Assembly: GCA_902789725.1 (NCBI GenBank)
Contig: CADAPC010000015.1
Span: forward strand, 1 to 64,000
Direction: 5' to 3'
From: an uncultured Bacteroidales bacterium
Lineage (GTDB): Bacteria > Bacteroidota > Bacteroidia > Bacteroidales > Bacteroidaceae
Length of the DNA stretch: 64,000 nt
Shown here: in pieces, positions 50,228-60,400 of the stretch
Position numbering within the stretch: the stretch's first letter is position 1
Layout: each line of letters begins with the position of its first letter
Notes under the pieces: generated by a model
The model's database searches: none
What the model was told of the DNA's origin: nothing
Seen by the model: only the letters and a program-made list of their open reading frames with translations
Position numbers and translations under genes: made by a program

Positions 50228-52042
50228 CTACCCTTTATACGCTTGAACCTCCCTCATCACCCGCAGAAAATTGCCGCCCCAAATCATCTGAATCTGTTCT
50301 TCGGAGTAGCGTTCGCGCAGCAAGCGGCGGGTGAAGTTAATAAGTTCGCTGGCCGATGCACAACCGCGTATGCCACCGTCGCCATCGAAGTCTGTGCCGA
50401 TGCCCACATGTTCAATGCCCATCACATTGACCATGTGGTTCAGGTGTTCAATGGCATCGAGGATGGTGGCTTCTCTCACGTTTGATGCATCGGAGGCAAA
50501 TGAGCGGAGCTGGTTCTGTGGGTTGAAATCGGTGGAATCCTTCACTAAAAAACCGTGGTAGAGGGTCACTTGCGCCACACCGCCTGCATCGGCAAGTGCA
50601 CGCATTTGGGCATCGGTCAAATTGCGGGGGTGGTCGCACAACGTACGTGCTGAGGAATGGCTGCACACAATGGGGGTCTTACTTAGCCGAAGAGCATCGT
50701 AGAAACTTTCTTCACTCGCATGGCTCAGATCCACCATCATGCCAATGCGGTTCATCTCCTGGATGACCTGTGTCCCAAATTCGCTTACTCCGCCATGCTC
50801 GTGATGTCCTCGGGCAGAGTCGCAAATGTCGTTGTCGCCATTGTGGCAAAGTGTCATATACACCACTCCCCTATTGCGGAAAGCCTCCACGTTGCGAATG
50901 TCCTTGCCAATCGCATAGCCGTTTTCTATACCTAACATGATGGCTTTCTTGCCCTGCGATTTCAGGTGCCAGAGGTCGTCGGGTGTGTAGGCAATATCAA
51001 CGGCTGTGCAGTTCTTAGCTACCATTTCTTCTATTTGAGTAAGAATCTGATTCGCTTTCGCAGTAGCATTTTCCAAAGAGGCCTCATCGCGTTCTTGCTG
51101 TTCCAGATAGGCCACCATGATGGTGGAATCGAGGTGTCCCTCAGTCATTTTATGGAGGTCCACCAGTATTTTAGGGTCGCGTGAAGCGAAGTTGATGCTT
51201 TGGTTGAAGAACATGGGTGTGTCGCAGTGGCTGTCGAGGGTAAGCATCTTGTTGTGCAGCCTCTTTGCTGTTCTGAACTCAGTGCTTTCCTTTACCATCC
51301 ACTCAAAAATAGGAAGCATTTCCTTGCTGTTGCGTAAGATATACGTCTCTGGGTGCCATTGCACGGCAAGGATGGACTTGAACTCGCTGCTTTCCACAGC
51401 TTCAATTACTCCATCGGTGCTGGTGGCACTGACTGTCAACCCGGGTGCCAGTTCTTTGCAGGCTTGATGATGGAAAGAATTGACAGCCAATTCTGCCTCT
51501 TCGAAAAGCGAGGCAAGGATGGTGCCCTTCGTCAGGTTCACTGTGTGGGAAGGGTATCGTCTGTCTTCATCTTGCGAATGCTTGATGCGCACCCCTTCCA
51601 TCTGCGTGTGGATGTCCTGATAGTTCGTTCCTCCCAGAGCAGCGTTGATGACTTGAATGCCTTTGCAGATGCCCAACATCGGAATCTGGCGGTCATAGGC
51701 CAAACGGGCCAGCAGCAATTCTTGCCTGTCGCGCACAGAAGTAATGCTGTGCAATTCCTTTATGGGTTCTTCTCCCAGTAACAATGGGTTGATGTCGCCA
51801 CCGCCGCTGAAGAGGATGCCGTCAAGACGGTCGAGTAATGCCTCAAGACGGTCGGTCTCGAAAAAAGGAGGGATGATGAAAGGGATTCCCCCAGCTTTGA
51901 GCACTGACTGGTAGTAGCCTTCAGCCAGTGTGCAGGTTTCCTTGTCGAAATTGCCTGTGATGCCTATGACTGGCTGTGTGTGGTGGGTGCTAAAGCTGTT
52001 GTTGATGCGCTCATAGTCGTTTAGCCACTTATAGTTTTCCAT
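50228..52042 (-). CDS. Class I glutamine amidotransferase (PuuD/C26-like) fused to membrane dipeptidase (M19)
   Basis: 604 residues, no signal peptide. Residues about 22-255 are a gamma-glutamyl-GABA hydrolase-like GATase: SGGGDINP, the nucleophile C126 in GICKGIQVIN, and H230-x-E232 in QWHPE. Residues about 262-604 are a zinc dipeptidase: H272/D274 in LDSHCDTP, MLGIENGYAIG (bridging Glu), VDLSHASEES, VCSHSSAR and HVGIGTDFDG. Both active sites look intact. The fusion suggests stepwise hydrolysis of gamma-glutamyl compounds or of small peptides, possibly cell-wall-derived or glutathione-like (inference). It is last in a minus-strand run, 51 bp behind the DEAD-box helicase gene. Confidence 0.9.
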   Translation of the reverse strand: MENYKWLNDYERINNSFSTHHTQPVIGITGNFDKETCTLAEGYYQSVLKAGGIPFIIPPFFETDRLEALLDRLDGILFSGGGDINPLLLGEEPIKELHSITSVRDRQELLLARLAYDRQIPMLGICKGIQVINAALGGTNYQDIHTQMEGVRIKHSQDEDRRYPSHTVNLTKGTILASLFEEAELAVNSFHHQACKELAPGLTVSATSTDGVIEAVESSEFKSILAVQWHPETYILRNSKEMLPIFEWMVKESTEFRTAKRLHNKMLTLDSHCDTPMFFNQSINFASRDPKILVDLHKMTEGHLDSTIMVAYLEQQERDEASLENATAKANQILTQIEEMVAKNCTAVDIAYTPDDLWHLKSQGKKAIMLGIENGYAIGKDIRNVEAFRNRGVVYMTLCHNGDNDICDSARGHHEHGGVSEFGTQVIQEMNRIGMMVDLSHASEESFYDALRLSKTPIVCSHSSARTLCDHPRNLTDAQMRALADAGGVAQVTLYHGFLVKDSTDFNPQNQLRSFASDASNVREATILDAIEHLNHMVNVMGIEHVGIGTDFDGDGGIRGCASASELINFTRRLLRERYSEEQIQMIWGGNFLRVMREVQAYKG

Positions 52043-52093
52043 GTGTAAAATGAATAAATGGGGCGGGTGAACCGCCCCACATTAACGTTATTT

Positions 52094-54160
52094 TTATTTC
52101 TTCTTTTTCTTCTTGAAGCTTTCGTAGAATGGCTGCGATTCAACCTGTCCTTCAAAGAACTTGGCCCAAGCGGCAGCACCTTTGGGTGTATGGTCTTCAC
52201 GATGCTCTTTTTCCTCGCGCTGAGGCTTTGCTGCAGCCCCGCGAATGACTCCGCTACCTTTTTTACTTTTCTTCTCGCCGTAGGAGCGACTTTCCTTCCG
52301 TCCGTGGGCATTCTCCTTGCTGCGGGTGCGCTCGCCCCTTACAGAGCGGAATCCGCCTTCTTCTTTCGTGCTGCGCTTTTTTTCACCTCCCCGTTGTCCC
52401 TCTGCTTGGTCGGTCACTTCCACATTCACCTTTCTGCCATCGAAATCTGTACCGCTGAGCACGTTCAATACAGTCTTTGCCTGTCCTTCTGGCACTTCGA
52501 AGAAAGAGAAGTTTTGCATGAGGTCGATGCGCCCAAGGTCGATGTGCTGTCCCTGCGACACTCGGTTGATGAAGCCCATGAACACCTTGGGGGTGATGCC
52601 ATCTTTCTTGCCCAGATTGATGAACAAGCGCGTGTAGCCAGCTTCGGCCGTGCGGGTGCGTTCTCCTCCGCGGCTTCGACGCTCTCCGCGAGTGCGCTTC
52701 TCGCCCCCTTCGCCATGGTCATTTTTGCGATCGCCTTTTTCAGATGGCTGAACGATTTCAGGCGCATTTTTATAGTAGTTGAGGAAAGTGTTGAACTCCA
52801 TCGACACCATGCGTTTGATGAGGTCTTCCTTCTCCATCATGTCGAACTTGCGATACACCTCGGGAAGGAATGGGGCAATCTCCTCTTCATCCACTTCCAC
52901 CTTCTCGATGTCATCAATCACTTTGTAGAGTTGCTTGGCGCAGATTTCCTGTCCTGTCGGTAGGATGCCAGGTACGAACTTTTTCTTAATCTGATTCTCA
53001 ATGTCGCGCACTTTCCGTTTCTCCTTCACATGGATGATGGAGATAGAAGTGCCTGAACGTCCCGCGCGTCCCGTTCTGCCCGAACGGTGCGTGTAGCTCT
53101 CAATGTCGTCGGGCAATCCGTAATTAATGACGTGGGTGAGTTCGTCCACATCCAAGCCACGTGCTGCCACATCGGTGGCCACCAGCAGCTGTATGCGGTG
53201 CTGGCGGAACTTCTGCATGGTCAAGTCGCGCTGAGCCTGCGACAGTTCTCCGTGCAGCGATTCGGCATTGTAACCATCGCGGATGAGCTTGTCGGCAATT
53301 TCTTGTGTCTCCATTCGGGTGCGGCAGAAGATGATGGCATAGATTTCCGGATAATAATCGGCCACACGTTTGAGGGCGTTATATTTGTCGCGTGCGCTCA
53401 CCATATAGTAAATGTGGTTCACGTGTTCTGCGCCTTCGTTGCGGCTGCCCACCACAATTTCCTTTGCATCGTGCAGATAATTCTTCGATATGCGTTCAAT
53501 TTCCTTGCTCATTGTGGCTGAGAAGAGCAGTGTGTTGCGTTCAGCAGGTACTCCCGCAAGGATAGTGTCGATGCTCTCTGAAAAACCCATGTTGAGCATT
53601 TCGTCGGCCTCGTCCAGCACCACATTCTCCACCGTGCCCAGTTTGGCCACTTTGCGTTCCATGAGGTCAACCAGACGACCAGGTGTGGCAACAATCACCT
53701 GCACTCCTTTCTTCAGTGCCCGAATCTGTGGTTCAATGCTTGCGCCGCCATAAACAGCCAGTACATGCAGCCCCTTGATGTATTTGGAGTAGTCCTTCAA
53801 GTCGTCGGTGATTTGAAGGCACAGCTCTCGTGTGGGAGCCATGATGATGGCCTGTACTTCGCTGCGTGAGGTGTCGATTTTTTGCAATACAGGCAGGCCG
53901 TATGCAGCAGTCTTTCCTGTGCCCGTTTGAGCCAAGGCAACCACGTCGTTGTTATGGCCAAGCAGGTAGGGTATCACCTTTTCCTGCACAGGCATAGGAG
54001 TCACATAGCCCATCTCTTGGATGGCTTTCAGGATTTCACCCGATACACCGAGTGCCTCGAAAGTTGTGTCGGTTGCCTTGAAGGCATCCACCACAGGTTG
54101 TTCTTTTGTGATAGACATTTCGTTGTCCATAGTTTCTTGTTTGTTGTTACTTTCTTCCAT
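52094..54160 (-). CDS. DEAD-box RNA helicase with DbpA-type RNA-binding domain
   Basis: 688 residues. The helicase core (about residues 35-400) has FEALGVSGEILKAIQEMGY (Q motif), AQTGTGKT, PTREL, TPGR, DEAD, SATM and HRSGRTGRAG. A DbpA/CsdA RNA-binding domain follows (TRLFINLGKKDGITPKVFMG), and then a Lys/Arg-rich low-complexity tail ending in a lysine run. It probably acts in ribosome assembly or mRNA turnover. ATG 54160 overlaps the end of the kinase gene by 14 bp; the later ATG at 54130 is an alternative. Confidence 0.93.
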   Translation of the reverse strand: MEESNNKQETMDNEMSITKEQPVVDAFKATDTTFEALGVSGEILKAIQEMGYVTPMPVQEKVIPYLLGHNNDVVALAQTGTGKTAAYGLPVLQKIDTSRSEVQAIIMAPTRELCLQITDDLKDYSKYIKGLHVLAVYGGASIEPQIRALKKGVQVIVATPGRLVDLMERKVAKLGTVENVVLDEADEMLNMGFSESIDTILAGVPAERNTLLFSATMSKEIERISKNYLHDAKEIVVGSRNEGAEHVNHIYYMVSARDKYNALKRVADYYPEIYAIIFCRTRMETQEIADKLIRDGYNAESLHGELSQAQRDLTMQKFRQHRIQLLVATDVAARGLDVDELTHVINYGLPDDIESYTHRSGRTGRAGRSGTSISIIHVKEKRKVRDIENQIKKKFVPGILPTGQEICAKQLYKVIDDIEKVEVDEEEIAPFLPEVYRKFDMMEKEDLIKRMVSMEFNTFLNYYKNAPEIVQPSEKGDRKNDHGEGGEKRTRGERRSRGGERTRTAEAGYTRLFINLGKKDGITPKVFMGFINRVSQGQHIDLGRIDLMQNFSFFEVPEGQAKTVLNVLSGTDFDGRKVNVEVTDQAEGQRGGEKKRSTKEEGGFRSVRGERTRSKENAHGRKESRSYGEKKSKKGSGVIRGAAAKPQREEKEHREDHTPKGAAAWAKFFEGQVESQPFYESFKKKKKK

Positions 54161-55073
54161 AATGAGTTGCAAATTCTTTACTAATTGAGTTGTTGAGGCT
54201 TTGGCAAACTTCTGTTGCAAAAGCTATGCCATGGGTAATGATGTGGTCCCATTGTTGTTCAGTGAGGGTGGCTATGTCGTCACGACCAATGCCTTCCTGC
54301 ATCAATCCGAAAACGATGCCGGCATTGAAATTGTCGCCCGCCCCAATGGTGGATACTGTTTTAATCTTGTTGACTTTATATTTTTTGTTGACACTGGGCG
54401 AGAAGAGGCAGATGTCACTTTCGGCATCGGTGGAAATCATTTGCTTGCAGTGGTAAAACACTTCTTGCTTGTAAGCCTTCTCGGGGTCGGTCAGCTGGAA
54501 CATGTTCTGGAAGTCTTCGGTGGAGCCGCGCACAATGCTGGCATATTCAAAGTTTTCCAAAATGGTGGAATAGAGCTTGATGGCTTCCGATGCGTGTGAG
54601 GAACGGAAATTGATGTCGTAGTAGATGAGTGCTTCTTGTTTCGAAGCATATTCAAGAAATTCTTTTACTTTGTTTCGCAACACAGGGTTCAACACAAAAT
54701 ACGACCCCATCATCACGATGTCATCCTTGTTCACCTCGGGCCATTCCACATCCAGACGGGCATTAGGATAGTCTTTGTAAAAAGTGTATTCAGCATCGTT
54801 CCGCTCGTTCAGGAAAGCCAGCGAAATGGCGGTGCGACCATCTTTGTACATGCACACGTGGGTGCTGTCGATGCCATTGTCCTCCATGAACTGCTTGATG
54901 GTTCTGCCCACGCGGTCGTTGCCAGTCTCTGTAATCATGGTGACGGGTACGCCCATCCTTCCCAAAGAGATGACGCCGTTGAAGGTGGAACCACCTGGCA
55001 CTGCGGCCGTAGGTTGTTCGTTTTTGAAGATGATGTCGAGAATGGTCTCTCCGATTCCTATTACTTTTCTCAT
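54147..55073 (-). CDS. PfkB-family carbohydrate kinase
   Basis: 308-residue ribokinase-fold enzyme, probably fructokinase-like. The substrate site GGSTFNGVISLGRMG, DIMMG-type strand and the catalytic motif TIGAGDNFNAGIVFGLM with its Asp base are present. Sugar specificity cannot be read from the sequence. The start codon shares one base with the M16 peptidase stop, and the 3' end overlaps the helicase start, so the three are tightly linked. Confidence 0.9.
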   Translation of the reverse strand: MRKVIGIGETILDIIFKNEQPTAAVPGGSTFNGVISLGRMGVPVTMITETGNDRVGRTIKQFMEDNGIDSTHVCMYKDGRTAISLAFLNERNDAEYTFYKDYPNARLDVEWPEVNKDDIVMMGSYFVLNPVLRNKVKEFLEYASKQEALIYYDINFRSSHASEAIKLYSTILENFEYASIVRGSTEDFQNMFQLTDPEKAYKQEVFYHCKQMISTDAESDICLFSPSVNKKYKVNKIKTVSTIGAGDNFNAGIVFGLMQEGIGRDDIATLTEQQWDHIITHGIAFATEVCQSLNNSISKEFATHYGRK

Positions 55074-56305
55074 TATCTGAAAATCAATGTTGTTAAACCT
55101 TTTTCGTCAAACACCTCTTTTGCCACTTCCTGCAGGAGCTGAGGAGTGAGTTTCTGTAGGTGTTCAATCGTATCATTCATTCCCTCAAACTTGTTGTAGT
55201 GCAAAAAAGACTTTGCCATGTCGAGGGCATAGTTTTCAAAGTTGTCGCAAGCCACGCCAATTTGCCCTTTTATTTGCTTCAGCGATGCCTGAAACTGTCG
55301 CTCAGTCAGCGGCGTGTTCATCAGTGCGTCCAGTTCTTGCCGCACTGTCTTCAGGCACTTGTCCACGTCTTCCGCATCGCAGCCAAAATAGATGGCCCAG
55401 GTGGAAGTGTCGGTGTAATTGGTGAGTGTACTCTCCACCGTATATACCAGACCCTTGTGTTCCCTCAGTGCAATGTTCAGCCTCGAGTTCATGCCTGGCC
55501 CACCAAGGATGTTGTTGAGGAAATAGAGGGCTATGCGCTTGTCATCCTTTGAGCCGTAGGCAGCCCTGCCAATCATCACGTGTGCCTGGTGGGTGCTCTG
55601 TTCTTCCTCCACTACCCTACTCTTGTTTTCAATCTTTTCATTTTTTGCCTTGGTATGCTTCCTTCCGCAATTTCTAATCTCTGCCACCAAAGGCATCAGT
55701 ACCTTGATAGTCTTTTCAAAAGGCACGTTTCCGTATAAAAAGAACACCATTTTCTCTGGCCTGTATAGCCTTTGGACGAATCGCAGCGCATCCTCTGTGC
55801 GGAATCTTCTCACATTCTCGGCTGTGCCAAGGATGTCGTGTCCCAACGCATGCCCCTCGTAGATGAGATCCTCGAAATGGTCGTAGATGAGGTCGGCCGG
55901 TGTGTCGTTGTAACTTTCTATCTCATCTACAATCACCTCGCACTCCTTGTCTATCTCGTGTTGTGGGAAAGTGCTGTGAAACACAATGTCGAAAATGAGT
56001 TCTGCTGCCCGGGCAAAATGCTCCTTCATGAAAGCGGCATACACCACCGTCTCCTCCTTGTTGGTGTAGGCATTCAGGTCGCCTCCCACCGATTCCATGC
56101 GGTTGATGATGTGCCAGGCTTTGCGCTTCTGTGTGCCTTTAAACATCATGTGCTCGCAGAAATGAGCCATGCCCTCTTCCCCACTCTCCTCGTCGCGTGT
56201 GCCAGCATCGATGCTGAGTCCACAGTATGCCACGTTGGTGGGCGAAGCAATCTGAATGACCCGCAGCCCATTCTCAAACGTGTATGTCCTTGCCATTTCT
56301 GCCAT
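55073..56305 (-). CDS. M16 family zinc peptidase
   Basis: 410 residues. The inverted zinc motif is H48-F-C-E51-H52 (MAHFCEHMMF), with the third ligand Glu in the ECEVIVDEIES stretch. A second, inactive-type M16 domain completes the clam-shell fold (GGPGMNSRLNIALREHKGLVY). No signal peptide is seen, so it probably acts in the cytoplasm on peptides, like processing-protease homologues of Bacteroidetes. It is 18 bp behind the chromate transporter gene pair. Confidence 0.92.
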   Translation of the reverse strand: MAEMARTYTFENGLRVIQIASPTNVAYCGLSIDAGTRDEESGEEGMAHFCEHMMFKGTQKRKAWHIINRMESVGGDLNAYTNKEETVVYAAFMKEHFARAAELIFDIVFHSTFPQHEIDKECEVIVDEIESYNDTPADLIYDHFEDLIYEGHALGHDILGTAENVRRFRTEDALRFVQRLYRPEKMVFFLYGNVPFEKTIKVLMPLVAEIRNCGRKHTKAKNEKIENKSRVVEEEQSTHQAHVMIGRAAYGSKDDKRIALYFLNNILGGPGMNSRLNIALREHKGLVYTVESTLTNYTDTSTWAIYFGCDAEDVDKCLKTVRQELDALMNTPLTERQFQASLKQIKGQIGVACDNFENYALDMAKSFLHYNKFEGMNDTIEHLQKLTPQLLQEVAKEVFDEKGLTTLIFR

Positions 56306-56323
56306 CGCTCTCTCTTCTTTTGG

Positions 56324-56896
56324 TCAATAAATCAACAAACCAGCTAATCCGCAGAGCAGAATCATGAGGATGGGATGTATCTTATAGAGTCTAGTCCCCA
56401 CAAAGGCGAACAAGAAGATAATAATGCTCAAGATGAACACGAAGGGCGATTCCGATGGAGAGCCGAAGTTTTCTTTCGACATCAGCATGATGGCGGCAGC
56501 AGCCAACAGGCCCACAATGACGGGCCGTAATGTGCCAAAAACGCTCTTCACAGTTCTCGATTCGTGGTGCTTGATGAGGAACTTGCTGATGCTCACCATC
56601 AGGATGAAGGGCAGCCAAATTACGCTCAACGAAGCCAGCACTGCGCCCAACACGGCAGCCCATGTGGGGTAGCCGGCATGGATGACGGCCGTGTAGCCCG
56701 TGTAGGTGGCGCAGTTGATGCCGATGGGTCCTGGAGTGGATTGGCTGATGGCCACGATGTCCGTAAATTCGTTGATGGTCATCCACTCATGCTTGTTCAC
56801 CACTTCGTCCTGGATGAGCGACAGCATCGCATAGCCACCTCCGAAATTGAAGATGCCTATTTTCGAAAACACATAAAACAATTCTACGAATATCAT
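56324..56896 (-). CDS. Chromate transporter, half-size subunit (second)
   Basis: 190 residues, about five or six membrane segments. The CHR-domain signature is FNFGGGYAMLSLIQDEVV then AISQSTPGPIGIN. It is one of two adjacent half-size CHR proteins that together match one full-length ChrA, with a 4-bp ATGA overlap with its partner. ATG 56896 was chosen, since the longer frame runs inside the partner gene. Substrate could be chromate or another oxyanion. Confidence 0.88.
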   Translation of the reverse strand: MIFVELFYVFSKIGIFNFGGGYAMLSLIQDEVVNKHEWMTINEFTDIVAISQSTPGPIGINCATYTGYTAVIHAGYPTWAAVLGAVLASLSVIWLPFILMVSISKFLIKHHESRTVKSVFGTLRPVIVGLLAAAAIMLMSKENFGSPSESPFVFILSIIIFLFAFVGTRLYKIHPILMILLCGLAGLLIY

Positions 56897-57426
56897 TTCT
56901 TTACTCTCCCATAGATAAATCCGCCAATGCCCGCTGCGAGTATGCACCAAATGGGCGACATGCCGAATGCAGAGATGAGCAATGCGGTGATGACAGGAAT
57001 CCACCAGTTACGTTTGTTGAGCTTGGCCTTCTTTGCCATGCTGAAACATGGCGCAAGAATAAGGGCTACCACACAAGGGCGCACACCCATAAACACTTTC
57101 TCCACATAGATGTTTTCTCTAAATGTCTGAAAAAAGATGGCAATGAGCAAGATGGCCACAATGGAAGGCAAGGCTGTTGCCAAAGCTCCAACAATGCCTC
57201 CCCTCACACCTTTCAGTTTCAGCCCTATGTGCGATGCCATGTCAATGGCAAAGAGTCCCGGGGTGCTCTGAGCCACAACCAGTGTGTCCATAAACTCCTC
57301 ATGACTCAGCCATTGCTTTTTATCGACCACTTCCTTCTCCATGATTTGCACCATCGCATAGCCTCCACCAAGGGTGAAGCTGCCGATTTTGGCAAAGGTG
57401 AGGAAAATGTCGGTGTAGATGCCCAT
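56893..57426 (-). CDS. Chromate transporter, half-size subunit (first)
   Basis: 177 residues, membrane protein with FTLGGGYAMVQIMEKEVV and VAQSTPGLFAIDMASHIG, the paired CHR motifs of the family. It starts 7 bp after purL ends and overlaps the second half-size gene by 4 bp. The two probably form a heterodimer. Confidence 0.88.
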   Translation of the reverse strand: MGIYTDIFLTFAKIGSFTLGGGYAMVQIMEKEVVDKKQWLSHEEFMDTLVVAQSTPGLFAIDMASHIGLKLKGVRGGIVGALATALPSIVAILLIAIFFQTFRENIYVEKVFMGVRPCVVALILAPCFSMAKKAKLNKRNWWIPVITALLISAFGMSPIWCILAAGIGGFIYGRVKK

Positions 57427-57433
57427 GCGTTCT

Positions 57434-60400
57434 TTACTTCTTTTTGGCTTCTACCCACTTGCGGGCATTAACGAATGCTTCCATCCAAGGAGTGATTTCG
57501 TCGTCCTTGCGGCTGGATGGATAGTTTGCTTGCTGCCAGGGGAAAATGGCTCGCTCCAAGTGAGGCATCATGGCCAAATGGCGACCATCGGCCGAGGCAA
57601 TGCCCGCCACGTCGTAGTCGGAACCATTCGGGTTGCCAGGATAGCCTGAGTAGTTGTACTTAGCCACGATGTGGTAGTCGCTTTCTGCCTTTGGCAGACG
57701 GAAGTTGCCTTCGCCGTGAGCCACCCACAAGCCTAGCTTGCTGCCGCTCAGCGAACCGAACATGACAGATTTGTTCTCTGGAATTTGCAGGGTGACGAAC
57801 TCACTCTCAAACTTATGACTCACGTTGTGAAGCATCTGCGCATAGTCTTTTGCGTCGGTCACTGCGTGGTTGTTATTGATGAGTCCGAGTTCCACCATCA
57901 GCTGGCAACCGTTGCAAATGCCCAGCGAAAGCGTGTCCTCGCGAGCGTAGAATGCGTCGAGTGCTGCTTTGGCTTTGGGGTTGAAGAGGAAGGCACCTGC
58001 CCATCCCTTTGCACTGCCCAGCACGTCGGAGTTGGAGAAACCGCCGCAGAACACAATCATGTTGATGTCCTCTAAGGTCTCTCGGCCACTCACCAAGTCA
58101 GTCATCATCACATCTTTCACGTCGAAGCCAGCCAAATAGAGCGAGTAGGCCATTTCGCGCTCGCCATTCGTTCCTTTCTCACGGATGATGGCTGCCTTCA
58201 CTCCTGTGCGTTCGCGACGGTCGGCACTGATGCCGTATTGTGCCATGGTGCCCGTGAAATTGGTGGGGAACTTATGTTCGATGGGTTGTTTCTTGTAATT
58301 TTCAAAACGTTCCTTGGCCATGCCGTTGAACGACTGCTTCGTGTCGAGGCGGTAAGAAGTGGAGTACCAAATGTCGCGCAACTTGTCTATATCGAAATAG
58401 CGGTTGCGGTTGCCTTTCTTCACCACAATCTGGCGTTCAGCAATGGGGTGTCCAATCTCCACAAACCCTACGCCTGCGTTGTTCAATATCTTCTCCACAT
58501 CGCGCTTGTCAGCGTTCTTCACCTGTATCACCACACCTGGGTTTTCGGCAAAGAGCACCTTTACGGGGTCTGTTTCTGCTATGCCATTCAGGTCGGCCTT
58601 GATGCCACCCTTCTGATTGGCAAAAGTCATCTCCAGCAGCGTGGTGATGAGACCACCGGCGCTGATGTCGTGGCCTGCCAGCAGCAACCCTTCCTTCACC
58701 AGTTCCTGCACAGCCATGAATGCATCGCGGAAATACTCCGGATTCTTCACCGTAGGCACGTCGCTGCCCACTTTGCCAAGGCTTTGAGCAAAGGCAGAAC
58801 CACCCAGTCTCAGTTTGTCGAACGAAAAGTCGATGTGGTAGAGCGTAGTGTTAGCATCGTTAACAAGTACGGGACTGACCACTTTCTTCACGTCGCTCAC
58901 CTCGCCGCCCGAAGAAACAATGACCGTTCCGGGCGAGATGATTTTACTCCCGTCAGGATATTTCTGGGTCATGGACAGGGAGTCCTTGCCTGTTGGTACA
59001 TTCACTTGCAATGCGCAGCAAAAGTCGCTCAGTGCTTGCACACCTGCATACAGACGTGCATCCTCGCCCTTTTGCGAACGGCAGGGCCACATCCAGTTGG
59101 CTGACAGGCTCACAGAGTCGAGTCCGTCGGCCATGGGTGCCCACACGAGGTTGGTGAGCGACTCGGCTACTGAGAGCACACTGCCTGCAGCGGGGTCGGC
59201 CAATCCTGCTTGCGGTGCATGACCAATGGCGGTGGCAATACCCTTTTCGCCACGATAGTCGAGGGCCACCACGCCACAGTCGCTCAAGGGCAGCTGAATT
59301 TCGCCCTGGCATTGCTGGCGGGCAATCTTGCCTGTCACAGAGCGGTCCACTTTGTTGGTCAGCCAGTCCTTGCAGGCCACAGCCTCCAATTGCAGCACGT
59401 TTTCCAAGTAGGTTTCTATTTCTTTGTAGGAATAGCTTACGTCCTCGTACTTCCGTTCCACAGTCTCGTCCGTCATCACCGTCTTGGGTGAATGGCCAAA
59501 CATCTGAGCCACGTCTAAGTCGAAGGGGCGCACGCCATCGCCTTGCTCAAAGGCGAAATGCGCATCGCCCGTCGTTTCGCCCACCACATAGAGCGGTGCA
59601 CGCTCGCGCTCGGCAATCTTCCGCACATGTTCTATATGTTTCTCGTCAATCAGCAAGCCCATGCGTTCCTGGCTTTCGTTGGCAATGATTTCTTTTGATG
59701 AGAGGGTCTGGTCGCCAATGGGAAGTTTTGTCATGTCGATGAGTCCGCCACACTCCTCCACCAGTTCAGAGAGGCAGTTTACGTGCCCTGCCGAACCGTG
59801 GTCGTGGATGCTCACCACGGGGTTGACCTCTTCTTCGCAGAGGGCGCGGACCAGGTTGTTGGCTCGCTTCTGCATTTCAGGATTGGCTCGCTGCACAGCG
59901 TTCAGCTCGATGCCCGACGAATAGCGACCTGTGTCAACTGAGGACACGGAGCCGCCACCCAGACCGATGCGGTAGTTGTCGCCTCCCACCACAACAATCT
60001 TGTTGCCCTTCTCGGGAGTGCCTTTCAAGCAGTCGCGCTTGGTGCCATAGCCCACACCGCCAGCCAGCATGATGACTTTGTCGTAGCCGTATTGTTCTGC
60101 CACCCCACCCTGCTGTTCCTCGTGCTCGAAGGTGAGTACCGAACCGCAAATGAGTGGCTGGCCAAACTTGTTGCCAAAGTCGCTTGCACCGTTCGATGCC
60201 TTGATGAGAATCTGCTCGGGAGTCTGATAAAGCCATTTCCGAATGGGCAGAACCTCTTCCCAAGGACGGATGTCACCTTCTTTGTCCGACTTTGTCCACT
60301 TCGCATAGCTGTGGGGTTGGCAGGGAGCCACACCATTGCGCGGGTAGCTGGTCATATAGACCGCCGTTCCAGCTATTGGCCAGCTGCCTACACCGCCGCC

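Noticed and set aside
58238..59104. 288-codon antisense frame over purL
   Set aside because: PurL motifs run through the same interval on the minus strand. The plus-strand product is Cys/His-rich noise.
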